Part shown: piece by piece, positions 17,494 to 25,230 of the stretch | Layout of the letters: every line of letters starts with the position of its first letter | How positions within the stretch are numbered: position 1 is the stretch's first letter | Source of the DNA: Aneurinibacillus sp. Ricciae_BoGa-3 | Lineage (GTDB): Bacteria; Bacillota; Bacilli; Aneurinibacillales; Aneurinibacillaceae | Assembly (NCBI RefSeq): GCF_028421645.1 | Contig: NZ_CP116887.1 | Location: 1,986,001 to 2,050,000, forward strand | DNA: 64,000 nucleotides | Reading direction: 5' to 3' | Notes under the pieces: model-generated | What the model saw: the letters and a program-made list of their open reading frames with translations, nothing else | What the model was told of the DNA's origin: nothing | The model's database searches: none | Made by a program: the position numbers and the translations under genes

Positions 17494-18696
17494 ATGTTCG
17501 ATTTTAGCCCGACCACTGAACAACAAGATATGATTGAAAAGGCAGTTGCTTTTATGGACGAATATGTATACCGCAATGAAAAATATATGGTTCCGCACCG
17601 CGGATTACCGGAAGATATTTTAAAACCTCTTCAGCAAAAAGTAAAGAATTTAGGCTTGTGGGCCGGGCATATGCCGAAAGAAGTTGGAGGCATGGGCATG
17701 GGATTCGTTTCTCTCGGCTTACTTTCAGAAATTATTGGAAGAAGTCCTATTGGTCCCTATATTTTTGGCTCAATGGCACCAGATGCCGGGAATTCAGAAA
17801 TTCTCCTGCATGCTGGAACACCCGAGCAGAAGAGAAGATATTTAATCCCCTTAGTGAACGGAAATATTCGGTCCTGTTTTGCTATGACAGAACCAGATTC
17901 TTCTGGTTCCGATCCGACTTCCCTACAAGCTCGGGCAGAAAAAGATGGGGATGACTGGGTAATCAACGCTCACAAATGGTTTATAACCGGAGCCATTGGT
18001 GCTTCCTATTCCATTGTCATGGCCGCCACTGAGCCCGACGCGCCTCCACACGAGCGTTTCACTATGTTCATTGTGGACGCCAATAATCCTGGCTTCCAAA
18101 TTGTTCGTGAAATCCCGATCATCGGTGATCATTATACGGGTGGCCATGCTGAGGTTCGTTATACTGATTGTCGTATCCCCGCTGAAAATATGCTTGGGAA
18201 TCGTGGAGAAGGTTTCAAATTAGCTCAATTGCGCTTGGGACCTGGACGCATTACGCATGCTATGCGTTGGATTGGTGTAGCCAAACGCAGTTTGGATCTG
18301 ATGATCGATTACTCTCTTAGAAGAGAAACCCGAGGGAAAAAATTGTCCGAATTCCAAACGATCCAAAACTTTATTGCAGACTCGGCTACAGAAATTGAAG
18401 CTACCCGTTTAATGACGTTATACACTGCATGGAAAATGGATCAAGGGGAGCAAGCCCGTAAAGAAATATCCATGATTAAATTTTTTGGTGCCAAGGTGTT
18501 GCAAGATGTCATTGATCGCGCAATTCAAGTCCATGGATCGCTTGGTATTACTGCTGATACACCCTTGGAGGGTTTTTATCGGGAAGCTCGTTCTGCACGT
18601 ATATACGATGGTCCTGATGAAGTCCATCGTATGGTCGTGGCAAAGCAAGTTCTAAGATCATTCCGGGCAAGGGGGGAATTGTATGAATCAAGGTGA
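17494..18696 (+). CDS. Acyl-CoA dehydrogenase, ACAD10/11-like
   Basis: This flavoprotein of about 400 residues has the acyl-CoA dehydrogenase fold. FAD/substrate stretches include CFAMTEPDSSGSDPTSLQ, WFITGAIGA and the helix near RGEGFKLAQLRLGPGRITHA. The C-terminal catalytic segment is ARIYDGPDEVHRMVVAKQVL, in which Asp occupies the place of the usual base Glu (YEGT in ordinary enzymes). That variant is typical of the ACAD10/11 group. The start ATG 17494 follows AGGAGTGATCATA; GTG 17485 is in frame but less likely. It overlaps the kinase gene by 14 bases, so the two are translationally coupled. Together they resemble fused APH-ACAD enzymes and the LvaA/LvaC pair acting on 4-hydroxyacyl-CoA. 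Confidence 0.92.
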   Translation: MFDFSPTTEQQDMIEKAVAFMDEYVYRNEKYMVPHRGLPEDILKPLQQKVKNLGLWAGHMPKEVGGMGMGFVSLGLLSEIIGRSPIGPYIFGSMAPDAGNSEILLHAGTPEQKRRYLIPLVNGNIRSCFAMTEPDSSGSDPTSLQARAEKDGDDWVINAHKWFITGAIGASYSIVMAATEPDAPPHERFTMFIVDANNPGFQIVREIPIIGDHYTGGHAEVRYTDCRIPAENMLGNRGEGFKLAQLRLGPGRITHAMRWIGVAKRSLDLMIDYSLRRETRGKKLSEFQTIQNFIADSATEIEATRLMTLYTAWKMDQGEQARKEISMIKFFGAKVLQDVIDRAIQVHGSLGITADTPLEGFYREARSARIYDGPDEVHRMVVAKQVLRSFRARGELYESR

Positions 18697-19753
18697 TTTT
18701 TTATCTACCTATTCTAGTGAATTAATAAATAGTGAAGTAATAAAATGGGCCGAAGTTGAACGTTTTGTTCGGTTTCACATCGAAGGGCTTAGCCAAAATC
18801 CTATGCAAGTAAAGCAATTTTCGGCTGGCTATTCCAATTTAACTTATCTCATACAGATTGGAGATTGGGAAGGAGTATTGCGTCGGCCCCCTTTTGGGGA
18901 GATTCCTTCAAAAGCTCATGATATGAAACGTGAATTTCTTATTCTGCAAAAAATTCATCCGGTATATCCTTTAGCACCTAAACCATATTTATACGGTGAA
19001 GATCCTAAAATCATGGATAAGCATTTTTATGTGATGGAGAAAAAGCAAGGAGTGTTATTGGATGATGTAATACCACCCGAATATCAAGGAAATGAAGAAA
19101 CTTTCCGTGTGATTTCAGAAACCGTAGTGAAAACGTTGGTGCAACTTCATGAAATTAATTATAAAGAGGCAGGCTTATCGGATATCGGTAGGCCAGAAGG
19201 ATTTTTAGAAAGACAAGTTTATGGCTGGATTAAACGTTATAAAAACACAAAAACTGATGAAATCGAGATGGTCGATGAAATCGAAGATTGGTTGGTAAAT
19301 CATATTCCCTCTTCCCCTCAACCGACGATTGTTCATAATGATTTCAAATTAAATAATATGATGTTTTCTCCCGGTGATCCAGGAAAAGTTGTTGCTGTTT
19401 TTGATTGGGAGATGTGCACCATTGGTGATCCACTAACGGACGTTGGGATTTCTCTTGCCTATTGGACGGAGGGAGGCGAAGCAGAAACGGGACTTTCTTC
19501 AGTTACAATAACACCCGGTTTTATCAAACGCAGAGAATTCGCTCACCTTTACGCAATGAAAAGTGGAAGGGACCTGTCGAACATTGATTATTATTTAACG
19601 TTTGCTTTCTATAAAACAGCTACCGCTCTACAACAAATGTATTATCGTTGGAAAAAACGAGAGGCCCAAGATCAACGTTTTGCTAAATTAAATATAGGGA
19701 TACGCAATTTAATGCAACAAGCGTACCGGGCCAAAAGTAAAGAACTTCTATAG
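18683..19753 (+). CDS. APH-fold kinase paired with acyl-CoA dehydrogenase
   Basis: This 356-residue protein has the aminoglycoside-phosphotransferase fold, with FSAGYSNLTYLIQIGDWEGV as the nucleotide loop, LRRPPFG with the ATP lysine-equivalent region, HNDFKLNN (about 218-225) as catalytic loop and FDWEMCTIGDPLTD (about 239-252) as the metal-binding DFG equivalent. In LvaA and in ACAD10/11 this fold phosphorylates the hydroxyl of 4-hydroxyacyl-CoA rather than a drug. The start ATG 18683 lies inside the dehydrogenase end, after AAGGGGGGAATT. A close paralogue is at 54887. No LvaB-like small partner is visible next to either copy. An antibiotic-resistance role is unlikely. Confidence 0.9.
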   Translation: MNQGDFLSTYSSELINSEVIKWAEVERFVRFHIEGLSQNPMQVKQFSAGYSNLTYLIQIGDWEGVLRRPPFGEIPSKAHDMKREFLILQKIHPVYPLAPKPYLYGEDPKIMDKHFYVMEKKQGVLLDDVIPPEYQGNEETFRVISETVVKTLVQLHEINYKEAGLSDIGRPEGFLERQVYGWIKRYKNTKTDEIEMVDEIEDWLVNHIPSSPQPTIVHNDFKLNNMMFSPGDPGKVVAVFDWEMCTIGDPLTDVGISLAYWTEGGEAETGLSSVTITPGFIKRREFAHLYAMKSGRDLSNIDYYLTFAFYKTATALQQMYYRWKKREAQDQRFAKLNIGIRNLMQQAYRAKSKELL

Positions 19754-19862
19754 GTAGCCATAAGGAAATAAATGAACTAGATGAGGATAAAGGTCTAGCA
19801 ACAAATACAAATGGGGAACAGGTCCAATGCAAAAAAAGTAGTAATTTTCAAGCTGCGAGCTA

Positions 19863-20195
19863 GTAGCCCTTCCTGATAATGAAAAGTTAGAAGAAAACCA
19901 TGATTGGTATTTAATACAGGAGTATTGGACAGAATTGGTTTTTGCTATGGCTAAAGAAGCAAGAGAAGATCAAGATTTACAGAAAAAAATAAGATTCAAC
20001 GGACAATAAACTCAACTTTGACTGGGTTCATCTTGTTTATCTCCTCCTGATTACCGTGCAAAGATCATACATCTTAGCCAACTATCAGCTCTGCAGCGGA
20101 ATATGAAAGGAGACATCGCAATCAACGTGAGTAATTGGGTATACGAAGCAACCAAGGTCCTGGCAGAGTGGCGTGAAAAGGATGAGGTTGAGTGA
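19863..20195 (+). other. Decayed open-frame fragments, possibly phage-derived
   Basis: Two short open stretches without proper starts are visible. One, ending at 20009, contains DNEKLEENHDWYLIQEYW and KEAREDQDLQKKIRFNGQ. Another, ending TGA 20193-20195, contains MKGDIAINVSNWVYEATKVL and ends EWREKDEVE. The second overlaps the start of the ASCH remnant, as in compact phage operons. I do not recognise either family. Confidence 0.3.
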
Positions 20196-20643
20196 AGGTC
20201 ATATCAATCATTCAGCCTCGGGCCACACTCATTGCAGTTGGTGAAAAGAGATTCGAAACAAGGTCCTGGAGTACCACACATCGCGGCCTTTTGGCCATTC
20301 ATTCCAGCAAGAAAATCGACAAAAGTGTTTGTGGACAAGAACCGTTCCGCCCTCTGTCCTTGTGAAACATGGCTACACAGAAAGCGACCTCCCTGTTGGT
20401 GTTATACTTGCAACTTGTGAGCTTGTTAATTGTTTTAAGGTAATCGCAGATGAGGGAGCATCGGCCGTATTGGATGCTGGCCATGCCGTCAGCGGTAATG
20501 AGTATAAATTTGATGATTTTAGTGAAGGAAGGTTTGCGAGGGAGCTGGTGAATGCCCATGTTCTGGAGGAACCCATTTTGGCAAAAGGAAAGCTAAACTT
20601 GTGGGAATATCCTTTCACTGAAATAGCTGGACAGATCAACTAA
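20192..20643 (+). pseudogene. ASCH-domain protein, frameshifted
   Basis: From GTG 20192 the reading is VKVISIIQPRATLIAVGEKR, then RSWSTTHRGLLAIHSSKK, the classic N-terminal part of ASCH RNA-binding-like proteins common in phages and prophages. Near 20350 the frame shifts, and the rest continues as KHGYTESDLPVGVILATCEL to LNLWEYPFTEIAGQIN, ending at 20643. One insertion or deletion separates the halves of an otherwise complete protein of about 150 residues. Function of the family is thought to involve RNA or nucleic-acid modification. It is likely a prophage remnant. Confidence 0.7.
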
Positions 20644-20890
20644 TGAGCAAACAAAAGCCCATACTATGGACTCTGGTTTATGAATATTTGGAGACTAGAA
20701 AATAGATAAGGAGTTGAGTGCTAACGTCTACTACCTGTTAGCAATAAACATTATAGCATTAGTACAAATGGAGTAGTCCGTTTTCAGATAACGGTCACGC
20801 AATGTTCAAAAAGTCACTAAAAAAGCCCATAGCAACGCCATGGAATGTATTCGAAGGTTAGAGATTACTTCAGTATGGACGCTTTCCAGA
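20641..20890. repeat. Dispersed intergenic repeat, copy A
   Basis: About 200 bp here match 58722-58945, including AGCCCATA…CTATGGACTC, GAGTGCTAAC…GTTAGCA, AACATTATAGCA and GGTCACGCAATGTTCAA. The two copies are in the same orientation and diverged by substitutions and small gaps. The inner GCTAAC/GTTAGC arms can pair. No open frame is shared, so it is a non-coding element of unknown role. The remainder of 20891-20984 shows nothing. Confidence 0.7.
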
Positions 20891-20984
20891 GACACCTTTG
20901 AAACTACTTCCCTTGATTCCCTTCTGATATTCAGGAGGGTTATTTATTTTCCTACTTCTATTCCTCGTAATTATCTAACTGAAA

Positions 20985-21197
20985 CAAAAAAGACCCTTCC
21001 GTGATTCAGAAGGGTAAAAAAGAGATTTAAGTCGGTATTTAAAGTATTCCCATAAAATTCAAAACTTAAACTAAAAAGCCCCTCCACGTGGGGGAAAGGG
21101 AAGTGGAAAGAAATAAAAAATTGGTAATTGTAGTATCCCCTTAAAGTTAATAAATTGTACAAAAAAGCCCCTCTACCGGTTCGGGGCCGGTGAGGGG
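20985..21197 (-). terminator. Three stacked minus-strand terminator-like hairpins
   Basis: Hairpins at 20993-21015 (ACCCTTC/GAAGGGT), 21079-21094 (CCCC..CCACGTGG..GGGG) and 21167-21197 (CCCCTCTACCGG/CCGGTGAGGGG) are each preceded on the plus strand by a run of A. On the minus strand that gives a stem followed by TTTTT. They lie downstream of brnQ, with the small plus-strand frame 21251-21367 in between. Three in a row suggests relics of several lost minus-strand genes or strong insulation. Confidence 0.6.
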
Positions 21198-21250
21198 TTC
21201 CCTGCTTACTATCTGACAAGAATATTTTACCATGGCAGGGGGAATAGTTA

Positions 21251-21367
21251 GTGGATAATTTTATGTTTTTAGAGAAAGTATGTTCGAAATGTCCGGGAAC
21301 AGCTTGGGGAAAAACAGCGCGCTGCCAAATTCATGGTGAACATATTGGCAAGGTACAGAGTTGGTGA
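21251..21367 (+). CDS. Small CxxC protein, unrecognised
   Basis: A 38-codon frame from GTG 21251 encodes a peptide with KVCSKCPGTAWGK and ARCQIHGEHIGK. It has one CxxC pair plus Cys/His further on, as in small zinc-binding phage or spore proteins. AGGGGG lies about nine bases upstream and a terminator (21446-21473) follows. It is too short for certainty. Confidence 0.35.
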   Translation: MDNFMFLEKVCSKCPGTAWGKTARCQIHGEHIGKVQSW

Positions 21368-21445
21368 GCAGGTAGACCATTCATGAGATAAAGCGGTCGA
21401 TGATTCGGAACCTGGCGTGGAATATGTATGAAAACCACATGAGGG

Positions 21446-21473
21446 AAGGCCTGCCGGCTTAACGGCTGGCCTT
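21446..21473 (+). terminator. Terminator hairpin
   Basis: AAGGCCTGCCG and CGGCTGGCCTT form a GC-rich stem followed by TAGACTTTG. It could end the small 21251 gene or, on the other strand, brnQ. Confidence 0.5.
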
Positions 21474-21518
21474 TAGACTTTGTATATCTTTCACCGAATG
21501 GTTCGATGAAGAAAGTTT

Positions 21519-22841
21519 TCATGCTAATTTTTGCTTGTATATACTTTTTAACTTACCTACGCACAGACCCAATGCTGTACCAATCACGCAAGGAAGGAGC
21601 CAACCAATACCTTCGGCATACAAAGGGAAACTTCCTAAAATAGAATCCCATGCTCCTGATAAGAATGTTTTATTAATCGTATCTGCTAAACTAAAAATAC
21701 TAGTGAATAAAGTGCTCATAAAATATACAGATGGTATGTGATTTAAATAGTGATCCCATAAACCAAGTACAATAAGGACCACGGCAATTGGATAAAGTAG
21801 ACCTAAAATAGGAACCGAAATGGCTAAAATTTGGTTTAAGCCTAAATTGGCAATGATTACACTAAAGATTGTTAATACAACAGCCCAAGCTTTGTAAGGT
21901 AGCACTGGTAAAGCATTTGAAAAATATTGACTACAGGAAATAACAAGACCGATTGATACGCACAAACAAGCCAGTGTAAATAAGATGCCTAACATCACTA
22001 TCCCAATTTGGCCAAACAATGCATTCATAACCATCGTTAAAACCTCCGCACCGTTACCCGCTTTCCCCAGTGCTGCGCTTGATGCACCAAGATACCCCAA
22101 TATACAGTAAATGGTTGCAAGCAATGTACCAGCACCTAGTCCTGCAATTATCATATATTGAGACATTTTCTTGCTGTCAGTTATACCTTTTACACGAATC
22201 GTAGTGGCCACAACAATACCAAATGCAAGTGATGCAAGTGCATCCATAGTTAAATAGCCGTCTGAAAACCCTTTGAAAAAAGGATGGCTACGATAAGCAT
22301 TAGAAGGAGCTATAAACGATCCCATTGGTGTCAACAAGCTTTTAACAAAAATGATAGCGATTAGACATAATAAAGTTGGAGTTAATAGTTTCCCGAAGCG
22401 GTCAACAAGTTTAGAAGGTGACAAGCTTAACCATAATACAAGACTAAAAAAGATAATGGTATAAACGATTAGCGTAACTGGTTTTGTAGCAAGCGTCTCC
22501 GAAATAAAAGGCTTCATTCCCATTTCATATGCAATTGTACCAGCACGTGGAATTGCTAATGCGGGGCCAATCGAAACATAAATAGCAAATGGAAAAATAA
22601 ATGCAAACAAAGGGTGAACACGCCTTGATAATGTGTCCAAGTTACCTGTTTTTGCAATGGCCATCACTCCGAGAATTGGAAGACCAACAGCGGAAATAAT
22701 AAAACCAACAACAGAAGCCGTAATCTCACTACCTGATGAACGACCTAAAAATGCAGGGAAAATTAAATTTCCGGCTCCGAAAAACATTGAGAATAACATA
22801 AAACTAAGTAAAATAAGTTCTTTTTTGCTCAAGTGATTCAT
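21519..22841 (-). CDS. brnQ: Branched-chain amino acid:cation symporter BrnQ
   Basis: This 440-residue inner-membrane protein with about 12 hydrophobic segments belongs to the LIVCS family that imports leucine, isoleucine and valine with Na+ or H+. It starts with LILLSFMLFSMFFGAGNLIF and continues PAFLGRSSGSE, the highly conserved family beginning. GIVVATTIRVKGI and GCxLCVGKLKS-like ends also fit. ATG at 22841 is preceded by GAAAGGAGAG in the coding direction. It stands alone. Upstream, on the far side of its promoter region, are three tandem 19-bp repeats. Confidence 0.95.
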   Translation of the reverse strand: MNHLSKKELILLSFMLFSMFFGAGNLIFPAFLGRSSGSEITASVVGFIISAVGLPILGVMAIAKTGNLDTLSRRVHPLFAFIFPFAIYVSIGPALAIPRAGTIAYEMGMKPFISETLATKPVTLIVYTIIFFSLVLWLSLSPSKLVDRFGKLLTPTLLCLIAIIFVKSLLTPMGSFIAPSNAYRSHPFFKGFSDGYLTMDALASLAFGIVVATTIRVKGITDSKKMSQYMIIAGLGAGTLLATIYCILGYLGASSAALGKAGNGAEVLTMVMNALFGQIGIVMLGILFTLACLCVSIGLVISCSQYFSNALPVLPYKAWAVVLTIFSVIIANLGLNQILAISVPILGLLYPIAVVLIVLGLWDHYLNHIPSVYFMSTLFTSIFSLADTINKTFLSGAWDSILGSFPLYAEGIGWLLPCVIGTALGLCVGKLKSIYKQKLA

Positions 22842-22981
22842 TTTTCTCTCCTTTCCATAGGAAAGTATAGCAATTGTGATTATATAAATCTATTGATTGT
22901 AAAATATAGAAATAATCGAAACATATGATAGAAGATTATCATTGATGGAGGCTAACATAATCAGTAATGAATTATTTTTTC

Positions 22982-23038
22982 TTTACATTTTAGACTTTTG
23001 TTTACATGGTAGACGTTTCCTTACATTCTTGACGTTTT
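22982..23038. repeat. Three tandem 19-bp repeats
   Basis: Units at 22982-23000, 23001-23019 and 23020-23038 follow the pattern yTTACATnnTnGACnTTT. They sit 140 bp upstream of brnQ. Such short abutting repeats occur as regulator sites or as transposase-binding sites at Tn7/Tn5053-like transposon ends. A TniQ-like remnant lies elsewhere in the window (40704). The remaining sequence between 22842 and 23228 shows only an imperfect hairpin near 23082-23122. Confidence 0.6.
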
Positions 23039-23228
23039 TTGCGGATAAAAGACGCTGAGTGTTATGCTTGGCGCAGGAAGAAAAAAGAGAGATCGTTCCT
23101 AAAATAGGAGTGGTCTTTTCTTGGGTAAATTGTGGCAAAAAAAGTAATTCATCGTATTTCAGCTTTAAATAAGCAATAGGTTGCAGTAAAATATCCCTGT
23201 TTATAAAGGAAGATAGGAGTTATGATTT

Positions 23229-23480
23229 ATGTTAAAACAACATTCAGGGATAACAAATAGTAGGATAAACATGTTAATAGACTTATATACTCACTACTTA
23301 AAAAATGGCGAAAAGCCAAAAGTTGTGTTGCTAAATAAAAAAGATAAGACGTATTTATCTTATAGATATTTTGCTCAAATGAACTTCGTTAATTTTGAAT
23401 GTAAAGGAATAGATGAGTATCATATATCACTACTTCCATTGGGTATAGACAAAGTTAAAAAATTGAATCGTGACAATTAA
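23229..23480 (+). CDS. Hypothetical small protein
   Basis: The 83-residue, lysine-rich protein is not recognised. GGAAGATAGGAG lies upstream of ATG 23229 and a terminator (23493-23517) follows directly. The middle (KPKVVLLNKKDKTYLSYRYF) looks like a small beta-sheet protein. It has no signal peptide or membrane segment. Codon use and a clean ribosome binding site plus terminator support a real gene. Confidence 0.6.
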   Translation: MLKQHSGITNSRINMLIDLYTHYLKNGEKPKVVLLNKKDKTYLSYRYFAQMNFVNFECKGIDEYHISLLPLGIDKVKKLNRDN

Positions 23481-23492
23481 TAGTAAGCGAAT

Positions 23493-23517
23493 GGCCGTTC
23501 CAGTGGGACGGTCTTTT
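23493..23517 (+). terminator. Terminator of the 83-residue gene
   Basis: GGCCGTTCC and GGGACGGTC form a nine-pair stem with a three-base loop, followed by TTTTTG. From here to 23761 only scraps are seen, including GTGAAGCGCCGTACCAGAGC with a stop after ten codons. Confidence 0.75.
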
Positions 23518-23761
23518 TGTTTGCTTGAAAGGGGTGAGAACGATGTGAAGCGCCGTACCAGAGCAGAAAAGAATTAGCATAAGCAACAGTTGGAGAAATG
23601 CCGGAGATGCCCATGGGGAACGAAGTTGGCTGGGAAGATACTGTGCACCCGAAACCCTTGCATAAAGGACGATACACATGCAAGCGATAAACGAGTATAA
23701 AGCAAAAAAAGGCGGGGATGAAAAGCCTACACCTCGCGCAACACACGATCGAAAACTCAAC

Positions 23762-24511
23762 CTATCGCCAACAGTTCAAACATTGATTGGTTGACAAACT
23801 TGTAAGAAACAAAAAGAGCCACCGTGAAGTAGGCGACTGAAATTTAAAGCTCTTTAACGCTTGTTTTACAGAAGCGAATGTTTGTAATGATGACAAATCT
23901 ATTCCTAGATTCACAGCAGTAAGGGCGAGGTCGGGTCGCAGACCGGTTATGATAGATGTAACACCGAGCAACCTAAGTATATGATTGATTTTGAAAAGAT
24001 GGTCAACCACCATGGTATCTAGTGAATGGATACCTGAAAAATCGATAATTAAAATACTGAAATTTTGTTCAGCTACTTTACCAGGGATACTACTTAAAAT
24101 ATATTGAGCCCTGTGTGTATCGATAGACCTTACAAGAGGAAGTATGGATATCTTTTCCGAAATTGGCAAGAGAGGTGCAGGAAGTTTAGTTAATTCATTT
24201 ACTGCATCCTTAAGTGCTTGTTCAGTTTGTTTTTTTTCTGTAATATTGCGAAAAACAATCTGAGACGCAGTTTTATCTTTGTAGTGGATAGGTACGGCAT
24301 TTGTTTCTACAGTAATGATCGTTCCGTCGTAGCACTTTATTTGTTGTTCCATAAGTTCAGTTTCTTTTTTAAGTTCAAGGACTGTTTGCGACCTCTTTTT
24401 AACAAGTGATAAGTAGTCCGGAGGAACACTGTCAAAGATTGATTTACCTAAAATAGCATCCTTTGAAGGCGCTTTGAAAAGTTCAATTCCTGCTTGGTTT
24501 AGGTCAACCAA
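23762..24511 (-). pseudogene. PAS-STAS (RsbR-like) protein, N-terminally truncated
   Basis: The frame begins abruptly in a PAS domain (VDLNQAGIELFKAPSKDAIL, residues 2-95). A linker follows, then a STAS domain (PAPLLPISEKISILPLVRSI to SVKQALKSF, about 120-230), as in RsbR-type stressosome or anti-sigma antagonist proteins. A normal protein would have an upstream start and more of the PAS fold. The only start here is TTG 24511 with no ribosome binding site. The tail after KSFKF reads into unlike sequence. The break lies next to a group II intron remnant. Confidence 0.7.
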
Positions 24512-24654
24512 AATAAACAGTGGTCAAGTTCAGTGGTGAACGATGGATTAAATCTACTTCTCTTCCATCTAAACTCAGTGGATGCCATTAAGAAGCAATA
24601 GGATAGTTAGGGTGAGGTGGAAAAATGCTATTTCAATCAATTAAACCGATGCTA

Positions 24655-25039
24655 CTGACCATCGACTATTCTGGACAATGAATCAGATGGTTGAAGAACT
24701 CAATCCACGTATACAAGGGTGGAGGAACTACTATGCCTTGGACTCGTTTGCAAATAAGTTTCTCAAATAAAATAGACTGGTACATCTGAAAGAGAGTCAC
24801 ACTGTTTTGGAACAAGAAACTCAATCGTCGTAAAAAGCATCATACATTAGGACTGGTGGGCATGGCTCAAAAATCTGGATTAAAGGAACTTGTGGTCTGA
24901 GAAAGTACTGTAAAGCGGAGGAAAAAAAAGAACATCGGAAAACCGGATGAGGGAAAACCTCACGTCCGGTTTGATTTAGGGTGCTGGAAAAGTAAAAGTG
25001 GAATTTCGTCCGCAATGAAATTTCAGTTCTCTACTCTAC
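24655..25039 (+). mobile_element. Group II intron 3' remnant (maturase end, domains V-VI)
   Basis: A scrap of the intron-encoded maturase is visible (VEELNPRIQGWRNYYALDSF, then stops). Domain V follows at about 24939-24973: CCGGATGAGG, a GAAA loop and CCTCACGTCCGG, with the expected internal bulge. The intron end is probably at CTCTACTCTAC near 25039. The 5' part of the intron and most of the reverse transcriptase are missing. The conserved AGC triad at the start of domain V reads AAC, so the ribozyme is probably dead. Bases 24512-24654 and 25040-25230 show no gene. Confidence 0.75.
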
Positions 25040-25230
25040 AGATCCCACAAGTAATTTTTTATTATTCAATTATAATGACAGTAGTCTTTATTCCGATATA
25101 AGAGTTAAATACAAAAAATGACTGATTTACTATAGTAAAATTACAAATTATCAATATATAACTCTTACATTTTGCTAAAAAATGATATCATAAAGATATT
25201 ATTCTTTCTTATTTTAAATGGAGGTACTAG

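Noticed and set aside
18683-19753. Aminoglycoside resistance gene
   Set aside because: The APH fold is present, but the overlapping acyl-CoA dehydrogenase and the second identical pairing point to hydroxyacyl-CoA metabolism rather than drug modification.
22982-23038. CRISPR repeats
   Set aside because: The units abut with no spacers and only three copies are present, so it is not a CRISPR array.
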